A stretch of 31,832 bases of DNA from UBA1672 sp964015995 (GTDB lineage Bacteria; Pseudomonadota; Alphaproteobacteria; Micavibrionales; Micavibrionaceae), in assembly GCA_964015995.1 (NCBI GenBank), contig CAXHFH010000015.1:1-31832 (forward strand), written 5' to 3'. Every line of letters begins with the position of its first letter. Position 1 is the first letter of the stretch. Under the pieces are notes generated by a model. That model made no database searches and was not told the DNA's origin. It saw nothing but the letters and a program-made list of their open reading frames with translations. Shown here piece by piece: positions 15,343-24,325 of the stretch. The position numbers were made by a program, and so were the translations under genes.

Positions 15343-15774
15343 CTAAGCCTCTTCTTCCTGCTCAACTTTCTTTTCTTTTGTTTTCACATCAGGTCCAAGA
15401 ATACTGTCTGGTAGAGATAAATCTTCCTCTGCCGAAACTTTCTTTTCCTGCTTCTTCTGATGGTTATTATTATCTCTAGAAGATTGAGACTGTTGTTGGT
15501 CTGAATCTTTGCCACTACTGAAGTTGCCATTATTTTCGTTGATAATACGAATATAATGCTCCGCATGTTGATAATAATTTTCGGCAACACTACGATCATC
15601 CGCTGCAGTGGCGTCTTTAGCCAACGCCAGATATTTTTCTGCAACCTGATGCGCCGTACCGCGAATGCGTACATCCGGACCATTGCTGTCATAGACTTGC
15701 GTACGTGGTTGGTTATTACGGCGGCCGTTATTATTACGCCCTCTGTGTCTTCTGTTCGATGATCCGTGTCTCAT
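15343..15774 (-). CDS. DUF4167 domain protein
   Basis: This 143-aa protein belongs to a family typical of alphaproteobacteria. The N-terminus is rich in Arg, Asn and Gly (residues 1-25), suggesting nucleic-acid or RNA contact. The core has DSNGPDVRIRGTAHQVAEKY followed by AENYYQHAEHYIRII, the hallmark of the family. The C-terminal half is charged and Gln-rich, ending in Glu repeats. Function is unknown. Its place after prfA-prmC and before clpB is the conserved order in rhizobia and hints at a link with translation. Confidence 0.88.
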   Translation of the reverse strand: MRHGSSNRRHRGRNNNGRRNNQPRTQVYDSNGPDVRIRGTAHQVAEKYLALAKDATAADDRSVAENYYQHAEHYIRIINENNGNFSSGKDSDQQQSQSSRDNNNHQKKQEKKVSAEEDLSLPDSILGPDVKTKEKKVEQEEEA

Positions 15775-15998
15775 GTCTCAAGTCCGTTAGGTTATAAATT
15801 TCACACAACCAACACTCATAACCATACAGCAAATGTGCATGCGCAAATAGCCCATTACGCCTGTTTTTGCATAGTTAGACACAACATATTGTCATTACCG
15901 TTTGGCTTAAAAACCCTATATTGTGTTCGTGTTGCTTTGAACAACTTAAACCTACAGCCAAGAGCATTTTTCAATCAAGCTGTATCAATAAAAAAAGT

Positions 15999-16874
15999 TC
16001 ATTTATCCCCACAAGAGATTTCCACAACCCGCGGATTTCCTGAGATATCCACATGAACGGTGCGTAGCGCAAATCCAGTGTCTTCCGCGAGTCGCGTCAC
16101 ATCTTTATCCTGATCATAGCCGATCTCAAAAAGAGCTAATCCATCATCGTGAATAAGTGATTTTATTTGTGAAAAAATCTTTTTGTACGCTTGCAGGCCA
16201 TCATCGCCTCCATCCAAACTCAGAATCGGGTCATGATTCTGAACTTCTTGTGCCAAAGTCGGAATCACTTGGCTTGTTATGTATGGGGGGTTTGAGACAA
16301 TTAAATCAAAGGAATCAGCCGATGTGTGAGCCGAAAGTGCATCGCCCCACGAAGCACAGACAAAATCGGCACGTTCCATGCACCGATTCTGCACCGCGTT
16401 TTCTGAAGCCGTTTTTACGGCACCAAATGATAAATCAACACCAACACCTGTGGCGTTAGGAAATTCTGATAGCAGCGCAATAAGAATACAGCCTGATCCC
16501 GTGCCTAAATCTAAAATGCGTAGCGGTTTATTTTTCTGAAACCGTTTCAATGCAATTTCAATGATCAATTCTGTATCCGGTCTAGGGTCAAGCGTCGAAT
16601 CTGACAACTTAAACGGTAGCCCCCAAAATTCACGCTCACCATATATACGTGACAACGGTTTTCCTAAAAGGCGTTGCTCTAAGTCAGATATGATATTTGC
16701 ATGATCAATATCACTAACGGGGGCATCTGGCCGTGTAATGATGTCCGACCAATCATAATCTGTGCGCTCGGTTATAATAAAACGCGCATCCAGATCTGGC
16801 GTATCAAGGTCAGCCTCTTTCAATTGATTTGTAATATAATGATACAAAGATTTTAAAGTATGAGGCGCACTCAT
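15999..16874 (-). CDS. prmC: Release factor glutamine methyltransferase PrmC (HemK)
   Basis: The 291-aa SAM-dependent enzyme methylates the Gln of the GGQ motif in release factors. It has an N-terminal helical domain that grips the factor, the SAM-binding motif LDLGTGSG (near 121-128) and the catalytic NPPY (195-198). It lies 5 bp downstream of prfA, its substrate gene, so the two are co-transcribed. The 224-bp gap to the DUF4167 gene shows no further gene. Confidence 0.97.
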   Translation of the reverse strand: MSAPHTLKSLYHYITNQLKEADLDTPDLDARFIITERTDYDWSDIITRPDAPVSDIDHANIISDLEQRLLGKPLSRIYGEREFWGLPFKLSDSTLDPRPDTELIIEIALKRFQKNKPLRILDLGTGSGCILIALLSEFPNATGVGVDLSFGAVKTASENAVQNRCMERADFVCASWGDALSAHTSADSFDLIVSNPPYITSQVIPTLAQEVQNHDPILSLDGGDDGLQAYKKIFSQIKSLIHDDGLALFEIGYDQDKDVTRLAEDTGFALRTVHVDISGNPRVVEISCGDK

Positions 16875-16879
16875 TTGAC

Positions 16880-17944
16880 TTACGAATCCAACGTGGCAAG
16901 CGCAGATGCCTGATCTTCTGCAATCAGTGCGTCGATAACTTCATCCAAAGCTTCACCACTGACGACTTCTTCGAGTTTGTATAAAGTCAAATTGATACGA
17001 TGATCCGTTAAACGCCCCTGCGGGAAGTTATAGGTTCTGATACGCTCAGAACGATCACCTGATCCAACTTGAGATTTACGATCTTCTGCGCGCTCATCGG
17101 CCAGCTGCTGTCGTTGAAGATCATACAGACGTGTACGGAGAACCTTCATAGCCTTGTCTCTGTTTTTATGTTGAGAACGCGCCTCTTGCATCTCGACAAC
17201 AACACCTGTTGGTAAATGCGTAATACGCACGGCACTGTCCGTTTTATTGACATGCTGCCCTCCTGCGCCTTGCGCACGATACGTATCAACACGCAAATCT
17301 TTTGTATCAATATACACATCAACTTCTTCGGCTTCCGGTAAAACTGCAACCGTCGCCGCCGAAGTATGAACACGCCCCTGCGTTTCAGTTTTAGGAACAC
17401 GCTGTACACGATGTGCGCCTGATTCAAATTTCATTTTGGAAAACACGTTCGATCCGGTTATCTCCGCAACCACATCACGATAGCCCCCAATATCATTTTC
17501 AGATGCTTCGACAACGTCGAATTTCCAACCCATTTTGGCCGCATAGCCTTTATACATGGCACATAAATCTGCCGCGAACAGTGCGGCTTCATCACCGCCC
17601 GTCCCAGCGCGAATTTCCAGAATAGCATTTTTCTTGTCGGCTTCATCTTTAGGGATAAGAACAAGTCTGATTTGTTTTTCAAGCTCTGGGATACGTGCAT
17701 TCAAAGCGCGAATTTCTTCTTCTGCCATTGCTTTCATCTCAGGATCAGAAAGCATTGTCTCAAGATCTTCTTTTTCCGAAACAGCACCCGACAATTCCTC
17801 CATAGCTTCAACCACGGGGCTTAGCTCTGCGTACTCCATTGATAGTTTTGTAAACTCTTCACCACTTAATCCGGTCGTAGACATCAATGCCGCCAATTCT
17901 TCATGGCGGTTTTTAATGGTTTTTAACTTTTCTTGCATCGACAT
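16880..17944 (-). CDS. prfA: Peptide chain release factor 1
   Basis: The 354-aa protein recognises UAA and UAG stop codons and triggers peptide release. The decoding tripeptide is P184-K-T186 (PxT type, so RF1 and not RF2), and the catalytic GGQ is at 228-230 within GAGGQHVNKTDSAVR. Length is normal. The gene lies just upstream of prmC. Confidence 0.98.
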   Translation of the reverse strand: MSMQEKLKTIKNRHEELAALMSTTGLSGEEFTKLSMEYAELSPVVEAMEELSGAVSEKEDLETMLSDPEMKAMAEEEIRALNARIPELEKQIRLVLIPKDEADKKNAILEIRAGTGGDEAALFAADLCAMYKGYAAKMGWKFDVVEASENDIGGYRDVVAEITGSNVFSKMKFESGAHRVQRVPKTETQGRVHTSAATVAVLPEAEEVDVYIDTKDLRVDTYRAQGAGGQHVNKTDSAVRITHLPTGVVVEMQEARSQHKNRDKAMKVLRTRLYDLQRQQLADERAEDRKSQVGSGDRSERIRTYNFPQGRLTDHRINLTLYKLEEVVSGEALDEVIDALIAEDQASALATLDS

Positions 17945-18004
17945 AATTTATTGATCCTGATTATAGATTGCGTTTTATCTACCTTTTTTCCGGTAAAAAA
18001 ACAA

Positions 18005-18958
18005 TCACGGAGTTATAACAGGGGTATCTGGTTGTGGAAGTGTCGTATTAACATCAGGAGAGATTTCACCTTCTTGCCCGGCTTCATCTTCAACAAGAAC
18101 ATCTTCTTCTTTAAAGTCTAACGTCTTTAAATAATTCGTATTAAGCGGAATGTTACGGCGCACATCACCATCTTTGCCCAGCGGCATTAACGCCCGCCCG
18201 TTTACCCATATTTCTACGTTCGCAGCATTCCCCAAAGACATACTTAGCCCCGGGCTATCCGGTACGAAATATTCATCACCATTATCCAAAACCTTGGAAA
18301 CAAGAACGTCACCATCTCCCCCTTTTATTTCTACCCAACTATCGTCGAGTATTTTCAAGATGATTCCACTTTGCTGTGCATCATCTCCGCCCATATTCTC
18401 TACTTGCGGTTTTTGTGGCTCTATACTCATAACTTCCTCAGGTTCAGGCATAATCGACTGCTCTACGGCTGCGCCCGCCTTAATTTCCTGATTAACATGT
18501 TCCTCTATGTGTTCAGGCAGTGTTTTGACCTGTTCCACAATCGTACGGTCAGGTTTGTTCATATCATTCCAAAACAAAACAAAGACTGACGCGAGGATTA
18601 AAGAGATTGCCACAATCCATAAGGCAGGGGTTTTTGTTTCTGATGCCGGTACAGGAAAGGACAAAGATGACTTTCCCTGTGGCCCCATATATTGAGCCTT
18701 AAATAATTGTACAACCTTGGCACCATCTAAATCTAAATATTCAGCATAACTTCGTACAAATCCAATGGCATAGACACGCCCCGGCAATGCCTCCATATCC
18801 CCCCTTTCAATCGCATCAATCTGACTTGCTCTGATGCGGAGGGCTTTTTCAATATCCTCAAGTGATTTCCCATAGTAGGCGCGCGTGCGCTTGAGCGCCT
18901 CGCCCACTTCTATATCGGCCACTGCTTCCAGTTCTTCGACTGGTAAGGGATCTCTCAT
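18005..18958 (-). CDS. RodZ-like protein (HTH_25 plus DUF4115)
   Basis: The 317-aa protein has a cytoplasmic helix-turn-helix domain (about 18-90), one membrane segment (about 111-130), a variable acidic linker, and a periplasmic DUF4115 domain (about 200-275, LDDSWVEIK ... VPDSPGLSMSLGNAANVEIWVNG). RodZ links MreB filaments to the cell-wall elongation machine. The layout matches, but alphaproteobacterial members are diverse, so I give no symbol. It lies between lysC and prfA, the slot where rhizobia usually carry ptsP. Confidence 0.85.
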   Translation of the reverse strand: MRDPLPVEELEAVADIEVGEALKRTRAYYGKSLEDIEKALRIRASQIDAIERGDMEALPGRVYAIGFVRSYAEYLDLDGAKVVQLFKAQYMGPQGKSSLSFPVPASETKTPALWIVAISLILASVFVLFWNDMNKPDRTIVEQVKTLPEHIEEHVNQEIKAGAAVEQSIMPEPEEVMSIEPQKPQVENMGGDDAQQSGIILKILDDSWVEIKGGDGDVLVSKVLDNGDEYFVPDSPGLSMSLGNAANVEIWVNGRALMPLGKDGDVRRNIPLNTNYLKTLDFKEEDVLVEDEAGQEGEISPDVNTTLPQPDTPVITP

Positions 18959-18994
18959 AATGCTGGGAATGATACGCTATTTTTAATCGTTCTT

Positions 18995-20224
18995 CTAGGA
19001 CTCTTCCAAACCATAGGCAGAATGTAAAGAACGCACAGCAAGCTCAGTGTAGTCATCTTCGATAAGGACACTAATTTTTATCTCTGATGTTGAGATCACC
19101 TGAATGTTGATGTTCTTATCGGCTAGAGTCTTAAACATTTTATTGGCAACCCCCGCATGAGAGCGCATACCAATACCGACAACAGAAACCTTGGCCACAT
19201 TTTTATCAATGATCAAATCATTGTATGTAAGGTCAACTTTATCCTTGATGGTTTGAACCGCCAGATCTAATTCGTTATGCGGCGCGGTAAAAGTCATGTC
19301 CGTACGACCTTCCGCAGAAATATTCTGAACGATCATGTCAACATTCACGGCCGCAGCGGCGAGTGGTTCGAATAATCGCGCGGCAACACCGGGAACGTCT
19401 TTAACGCCAACCACTGTTACTTTTGCTTCATCACGACTATGTGCAATACCTGTTACAACTTCTTGTTCCACGATTTTATCCTCTGTTGTCACTAATGTTC
19501 CTTTTAAGTTACTACCCACTTCATCATCAAAGCTTGATAGTACCTGAATAGGCACGCCGTTCTTTGCACCCATTTCAACTGATCTGGTTTGTAAAACCTT
19601 ACTGCCCAAAGATGCTAGTTCCAGCATTTCCTCATAAGCAATCTTATGTATTTTGCGTGCATTTGGTACAAGGCGCGGATCGGCGGTGTAAACACCCGAT
19701 ACATCCGTATAGATATCACAACGATCTGCCTCAAGCGCAGCGGCAAGCGCCACAGCAGATGTATCAGACCCACCGCGCCCCAGCGTCGAAATGCGGTTCA
19801 TATCGGTTATTCCCTGAAACCCCGGGACAACTGCGACCTCACCATCATTAAGGCGTTTATGCAATTCCGTTGTATCAATTTCCTGTATGCGCGCCTTACC
19901 ATGAACAGCGTTCGTTTTAATCGGTATTTGCCAACCAAGCCATGAGCGTGCCGTGACACCGTGTTTTTGCAATGCCATCGCCATAAGGCCTGATGTCACC
20001 TGCTCTCCACTGGAAACAACGGTGTCATATTCACGCACATCATGCATCGGACTGATCTGGCTGCAATAATCAACAAGTTGATTAGTCACACCTGACATTG
20101 CAGACACAACCACAACAACTTTATGTCCTTCATCAACTTCACGAACAACCTTTTCGGCCGCACGCTCAATGCGTTCGATATCCGCGACAGATGTTCCACC
20201 AAATTTTGCAACAATAAGAGCCAT
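18995..20224 (-). CDS. lysC: Aspartate kinase
   Basis: The 409-aa enzyme phosphorylates aspartate, the first step to lysine, DAP, threonine and methionine. It has the N-terminal KFGGTSV motif, a GRGGSDTSAVALAAAL kinase motif and two C-terminal ACT domains (about 265-405), which usually mediate feedback control by lysine and/or threonine. Length fits a monofunctional class II enzyme. It is divergent from ubiG across 92 bp. No lysine riboswitch fits in that gap. With lysA at 24326 the window holds the first and last steps of lysine synthesis. Confidence 0.96.
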   Translation of the reverse strand: MALIVAKFGGTSVADIERIERAAEKVVREVDEGHKVVVVVSAMSGVTNQLVDYCSQISPMHDVREYDTVVSSGEQVTSGLMAMALQKHGVTARSWLGWQIPIKTNAVHGKARIQEIDTTELHKRLNDGEVAVVPGFQGITDMNRISTLGRGGSDTSAVALAAALEADRCDIYTDVSGVYTADPRLVPNARKIHKIAYEEMLELASLGSKVLQTRSVEMGAKNGVPIQVLSSFDDEVGSNLKGTLVTTEDKIVEQEVVTGIAHSRDEAKVTVVGVKDVPGVAARLFEPLAAAAVNVDMIVQNISAEGRTDMTFTAPHNELDLAVQTIKDKVDLTYNDLIIDKNVAKVSVVGIGMRSHAGVANKMFKTLADKNINIQVISTSEIKISVLIEDDYTELAVRSLHSAYGLEES

Positions 20225-20316
20225 AATTAATAAACTTTAGCCTGTTTCATTTATCTTGTTTTTCTTACGATGCTTATCCATACTCACTTGCACGAAAAAA
20301 ATCAAAGGGATTTGTT

Positions 20317-21081
20317 ATGCCAACGGACGTAAAAAGCAAAAAAAACGATCAAGTCACTTCCGTTGATCAAGATGAAATTGAGCATTTCACCAAAGATTCT
20401 AGTCATTGGTGGGACGAACAAGGTCCTTTTAAACCTTTGCACAGACTAAACCCCGTGCGTTTGAAATTTATCAAACAACAGATTTGTGATCATTATGATC
20501 GTGACTTTGATGATTTAAAGGCCTTAACAGAGTTAAACATTATTGATATTGGGTGCGGCGGCGGTTTGGTATGCGAGCCTTTAGCGCGCATGGGCGCAAC
20601 AGTTACTGGCGTAGATGCAGATAAAAATGCAATTTCCGTCGCCACGGATCATGCCGAAAATGCCGCCCTGAATATTCAATACATAAGTGATGACCTACAA
20701 GACATTAGTAAGCAGTACGATGTCGTTTTGGCATTGGAAGTTATAGAGCACGTAAATGATATCAGTTTATTCATGGAACAAATCATCGGCCTGTTAAAAC
20801 CTGGCGGCTTACTGATTATGTCGACTTTAAACAGAACACCTAAATCATACGCGCTCGGAATTATTGCCGCAGAACATATTTTACGGTGGGTTCCTAAAGG
20901 TACACATTCATGGAAGAAATTTGTGAAACCTTCAGAAATTTCTAATGAGGCACGCAAACACGGCTTAAACCCACAAAAAATAAAGGGGCTAATTTTTAAC
21001 CCCTTAAAGAATGAATTTTCACTGTCCGAGACAGATCTTGATGTCAATTATTTGATTGCTTTAAGCCGCAATAGCCTCTGA
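20317..21081 (+). CDS. ubiG: Ubiquinone biosynthesis O-methyltransferase UbiG
   Basis: This 254-aa class I SAM methyltransferase carries out both O-methylations in ubiquinone synthesis. Visible are the conserved early SSHWWDEQGPFKPLHRLNP segment, the SAM motif IDIGCGGG (76-83), a VLALEVIEHV segment, and a C-terminus ending near DVNYLI. AAAGGGA precedes the ATG. The divergent ubiG/lysC arrangement is common in alphaproteobacteria. Its 3' end overlaps a small convergent gene by 21 bp and contains that gene's terminator. Confidence 0.96.
   Translation: MPTDVKSKKNDQVTSVDQDEIEHFTKDSSHWWDEQGPFKPLHRLNPVRLKFIKQQICDHYDRDFDDLKALTELNIIDIGCGGGLVCEPLARMGATVTGVDADKNAISVATDHAENAALNIQYISDDLQDISKQYDVVLALEVIEHVNDISLFMEQIIGLLKPGGLLIMSTLNRTPKSYALGIIAAEHILRWVPKGTHSWKKFVKPSEISNEARKHGLNPQKIKGLIFNPLKNEFSLSETDLDVNYLIALSRNSL
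20975..21005 (-). terminator. Terminator for the 82-aa gene, embedded in ubiG coding sequence
   Basis: On the minus strand the stem AAGGGG/CCCCTT with an 11-nt loop is followed by TATTTTTT. On the plus strand no T-run follows, so it is oriented for the minus-strand gene. It sits inside the ubiG frame. Confidence 0.7.
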
Positions 21082-21309
21082 TCTTTCACAAGATTCCAGT
21101 GCGTTTTGCAAAACTTCACGCGGTACAGGAATAAATAGATTCTCCTTATCGCTACGTGACACAACCTTTTGGAGCTCACATAGTGTGTAAATCACATTCG
21201 TGTTTACCTTTGCATTACTAAAAAACACCACAGGATTCGTGGCTTCGTTCCATTGAAACGTCCAAAATTCATTAACTGGCGTTGTTCTATAATCGTTTAA
21301 CATCTTCAT
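21061..21309 (-). CDS. Small protein of unknown function (82 aa)
   Basis: I do not recognise this protein. It has a soluble, mixed-charge sequence with NEFWTFQWNEATNPVVFFSN near the start and IPVPREVLQNALESC near the end, two Cys residues and no membrane segment. GGGTGA precedes the first ATG. A second ATG (MLND) lies two codons later. A well-formed terminator 56 bp past its stop, on the same strand and inside ubiG, supports real transcription. The function is open. Confidence 0.6.
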   Translation of the reverse strand: MKMLNDYRTTPVNEFWTFQWNEATNPVVFFSNAKVNTNVIYTLCELQKVVSRSDKENLFIPVPREVLQNALESCERSEAIAA

Positions 21310-21446
21310 TCACCCGTGTTTTTCTTTTATTTGCGCTATTTATACACTATTTTCCATAAATACACAAATTTGGTGTCTCTCAATATTGCAGTGCAAAATC
21401 TTATAGTGCACTGTACTTTTATTTTCAAGACTTGTACGATCACAAA

Positions 21447-21644
21447 ATGAAAACAATGATACCAGTTTTAATTATTCTTGCCGCTCTATCTGTCGTTGCC
21501 GTTTTGCTTATCGGCGTATTTTCTATGATTAAAGGCGGCGAATTTAATGAAAAATATGGCAACAGACTAATGCAGGCACGCGTTGCACTTCAGGGGCTAA
21601 CGCTATTACTACTTGCACTCGCCTATTCTATGTCCCACAGTTAA
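21447..21644 (+). CDS. Twin-transmembrane HIG1-like small protein
   Basis: The 65-aa protein has two hydrophobic helices (about 5-27 and 45-62) around a polar loop with GGEFNEKYGNRLMQARVALQG, matching the bacterial HIG1/twin-TM family. A TTG at 21432 is in frame, but ATG 21447 gives the family-typical MKT-hydrophobic start and is preferred. In rhizobia this gene precedes a cob(I)alamin adenosyltransferase gene and etfBA. Here etfB follows directly after 35 bp. It may assist respiratory complexes, by analogy with mitochondrial HIG1 proteins. Confidence 0.85.
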   Translation: MKTMIPVLIILAALSVVAVLLIGVFSMIKGGEFNEKYGNRLMQARVALQGLTLLLLALAYSMSHS

Positions 21645-21679
21645 ATCATTCATATATCCAAAATCCGGAGTTTCTTAAT

Positions 21680-22444
21680 ATGAAAATTTTAGTACCTATC
21701 AAAAGAGTTGTTGATTACAATGTCAAAATCCGCGTTAAGTCCGATGGCAGCGGTGTAGATTTAGCCAACGTTAAAATGTCCGTGAACCCGTTTGACGAAA
21801 TTGCCGTCGAAGAAGCCGTACGACTAAAAGAATCAGGCAAGGCATCAGAAATTATCGTGGTCACCGTTGGCCCTGAAAAAGCACAAGAACAAATCCGAAC
21901 AGCGATGGCTATTGGTGCAGATAGAGGCATTCTCGTCAAAACCGACGATCCAATTGATTTGGGTGGTGTGGAGCCGTTAGCCGTTGCCAAAACGCTCAAG
22001 GCCATTGTTGAAAAAGAAAGCCCTGACCTTGTGATTATGGGCAAACAGTCCATCGATGATGATTCTAATCAAACAGGTCAAATGCTTGCTGCCCTGCTTG
22101 GTTGGTCACAGGGTACGTTTACCTCCAAACTGGAAATTAGTGGTGATGAAATAAACGTAACGCGTGAGATTGATGGCGGTTTGGAAACTTTATCAGTTAA
22201 GGCTCCTGCTATTATAACAACAGATCTACGCCTAAACGAACCGCGATTTGCCAAATTGCCGGACATCATGAAGGCCAAGAAAAAGCAATTAGACGTGATG
22301 GAGCCATCAGACCTTGGTGTTGATTATACACCGCGCTTAACAGTGATTGATGTAAGCGACCCACCAGTCAGACAGGGCGGAATCAAAGTGCCCGATGTCG
22401 ATGCACTCATCGACAAACTTAAAAACGAAGCAAAAGTGATTTAG
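21680..22444 (+). CDS. etfB: Electron transfer flavoprotein beta subunit
   Basis: This 254-aa subunit pairs with EtfA to carry electrons from acyl-CoA and other dehydrogenases to ETF:ubiquinone oxidoreductase. It has the typical opening MKILVPIKRVVD, the NPFDEIAVEEAVRLKE segment, an MGKQSIDDDSNQTG AMP-binding-type motif, and the DLRLNEPRFAKLPDIMKAKKK recognition segment near the C-terminus. It lies 12 bp upstream of etfA in one operon. Confidence 0.97.
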   Translation: MKILVPIKRVVDYNVKIRVKSDGSGVDLANVKMSVNPFDEIAVEEAVRLKESGKASEIIVVTVGPEKAQEQIRTAMAIGADRGILVKTDDPIDLGGVEPLAVAKTLKAIVEKESPDLVIMGKQSIDDDSNQTGQMLAALLGWSQGTFTSKLEISGDEINVTREIDGGLETLSVKAPAIITTDLRLNEPRFAKLPDIMKAKKKQLDVMEPSDLGVDYTPRLTVIDVSDPPVRQGGIKVPDVDALIDKLKNEAKVI

Positions 22445-22456
22445 GGAGAACCGAAC

Positions 22457-23386
22457 ATGAGCAATCTTATCTTAGCAGAACATGATAACGCATCTATCAA
22501 ACCCGCCACTTTGAATACAGTCACAGCGGCCACAAAAATCGGCGGCGATATTCATATTCTTATTACCGGATCAAATTGTGATGGAGCAGCACAAGCAGCA
22601 GCACAAATCGCTGGCGTATCTAAAGTCATCAAGGCGGATGCGGAAAGCCTCGCGCACCCGCTAGCAGAAGAAATTGCCCCGATTCTTGTCGATTTGGCGT
22701 CTGATTATTCACATATCCTTGCCCCTGCGACGACATTTGGGAAGAACACCCTCCCACGTGCTGCCGCCTTACTGGATACACAACAAATATCGGACATCAT
22801 CTCAGTTGAGGATGCTGATACATTTAAACGCCCTGTGTATGCCGGCAATGCCATCGCTACGGTAAAATCCAGCGACGCCATTAAGGTAATCACAGTACGC
22901 GGCACAACATTTGATCCTGCCGAGGCTAGCGGAGGAAGCGCATCCGTTGAAGATTACAATGTTTCTGAGACCAAAGGACTTAGCCAATTTGTCGGACAGG
23001 AACTATCGAAATCCGAACGTCCAGAACTGACTGCAGCAAGTATTGTCGTTTCAGGTGGGCGCGGTGTTGGCTCGGCTGAAAATTTTGCGATTATTGAAAA
23101 ACTAGCCGACAAACTAGGCGCGGCTATCGGCGCTTCGCGCGCCGCAGTCGATGCAGGATATGTCCCGAATGATTATCAGGTTGGTCAAACAGGAAAAGTC
23201 GTTGCCCCTGATCTGTATATTGCAATCGGTATTTCAGGCGCCATACAGCATTTGGCTGGCATGAAAGATTCTAAGGTTATTGTTGCCATCAACAAAGATG
23301 AAGACGCACCGATTTTCTCTATCGCAGATTATGGTTTGGTTGCAGACCTGTTCGAAGCCGTACCAGAACTGGAAAGTAAGCTTTAA
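22457..23386 (+). CDS. etfA: Electron transfer flavoprotein alpha subunit
   Basis: This 309-aa subunit binds FAD. The C-terminal signature is clear from about residue 200: GGRGVGSAENF, SRAAVDAGY, QVGQTGKVVAPDLYIAIGISGAIQH and AINKDEDAPIFSIADYG. AGGGAGAA lies before the ATG. Length and order after etfB are normal. Its end is 42 bp from the convergent TlpA-like gene. Confidence 0.98.
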   Translation: MSNLILAEHDNASIKPATLNTVTAATKIGGDIHILITGSNCDGAAQAAAQIAGVSKVIKADAESLAHPLAEEIAPILVDLASDYSHILAPATTFGKNTLPRAAALLDTQQISDIISVEDADTFKRPVYAGNAIATVKSSDAIKVITVRGTTFDPAEASGGSASVEDYNVSETKGLSQFVGQELSKSERPELTAASIVVSGGRGVGSAENFAIIEKLADKLGAAIGASRAAVDAGYVPNDYQVGQTGKVVAPDLYIAIGISGAIQHLAGMKDSKVIVAINKDEDAPIFSIADYGLVADLFEAVPELESKL

Positions 23387-23427
23387 TAGTCGGCAATAGC
23401 GTTTTTATGCTCGGAAATGGCAGGACG

Positions 23428-24024
23428 TTAATTAACCCAATCGATTTTTCTTAAGAGTGTAACAACACTGGCATCATACCAGACAACGTCTCCGTAAATC
23501 TCGTATAAGATCTTCCCTCTTTTATCGAGAATAAGCGTCATAGGTAAGCCTTTGATGTTCACAGCACGTTGTAGATGTTTATTGACATCAATATAAGCGG
23601 CAACTTGCTCCACTTTAAGTTTTTTGGTGAAGGCATCAATTTTTTCAATATCTTCGTTTTTATCAATAGATACAGCAACAACACGCCATTGTTGTTCATA
23701 AGCTAAAATTGCTTGCAAGCGTTTCAATGATGGTAGTTCAGCAACACACGGCGCACACCATGTCGCCCATATATTCAAAACGGTATAATGTTTCCCGTCT
23801 AAAAGATTTACTAATTTACCATCAGGGCCAGCAACTTGCGTTTGTGGAAAGTAAACGTCCTCTTTATAAGCTTTGTATTTTTTAAACCTATTCAAAGCCT
23901 CGGACTCAACCTTTTCAAACGCGATCTTCTCCTTCATAAAGTTTGCAAAAACAGCAACCAACAACACACAGAATATCCCGCCGAACATAAAGTATCTTTT
24001 GAATGAAGTCTCATATCCTGTCAT
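23428..24024 (-). CDS. TlpA-like membrane-anchored thioredoxin
   Basis: The 198-aa protein has an N-terminal membrane anchor (about 11-30) and a periplasmic thioredoxin fold with the redox site W89-C90-APC93 in NIWATWCAPCVAELPSL, and a cis-Pro-type loop near GLPMTLIL. Such proteins reduce disulfides in the periplasm, often for cytochrome c or oxidase maturation. It is divergent from the lptM-lysA group. In rhizobia a tlpA gene lies beside argH in this slot, and argH is absent here. Confidence 0.88.
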   Translation of the reverse strand: MTGYETSFKRYFMFGGIFCVLLVAVFANFMKEKIAFEKVESEALNRFKKYKAYKEDVYFPQTQVAGPDGKLVNLLDGKHYTVLNIWATWCAPCVAELPSLKRLQAILAYEQQWRVVAVSIDKNEDIEKIDAFTKKLKVEQVAAYIDVNKHLQRAVNIKGLPMTLILDKRGKILYEIYGDVVWYDASVVTLLRKIDWVN

Positions 24025-24131
24025 ATCTAATTATCTCTATTTTTCACGTGTAAGAGTATTGCTTCAGCTTTAAGGGTTTTCTTTTTTTCTATTCCACGAT
24101 ACATAGAATATACTTACGATCGGATACGAAA

Positions 24132-24314
24132 ATGAAAACACTCAGACATACTATATATATTCTATTATGTGTAAATGCCCTATTCCTCAGCTCTTGTGGG
24201 GTGAAGCCGCCTCACGTTGATCCACCAGAAGGCGCAAAACATGATACGTTTCCTGCGGCCTACCCTGATCTTACAACAGATCCGCAGCCGGGGCTTGAAA
24301 ATAAAAACCTATAG
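24132..24314 (+). CDS. LptM-like small lipoprotein
   Basis: The 60-aa protein has a short signal and lipobox LSSC (C22), followed by GVKPPHVDPPEGA, the Pro-rich layout of the LptM/YifL family. In E. coli LptM helps mature the LPS translocon LptD. The place directly before lysA (12 bp to the preferred lysA start) is the conserved neighbourhood in many proteobacteria. The rest is polar and disordered. Confidence 0.85.
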   Translation: MKTLRHTIYILLCVNALFLSSCGVKPPHVDPPEGAKHDTFPAAYPDLTTDPQPGLENKNL

Positions 24315-24325
24315 GAATGTTATCA

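Noticed and set aside
20225..20316. Lysine riboswitch upstream of lysC
   Set aside because: The 92-bp divergent gap is too short for the roughly 170-nt L-box, and no matching stems are seen.
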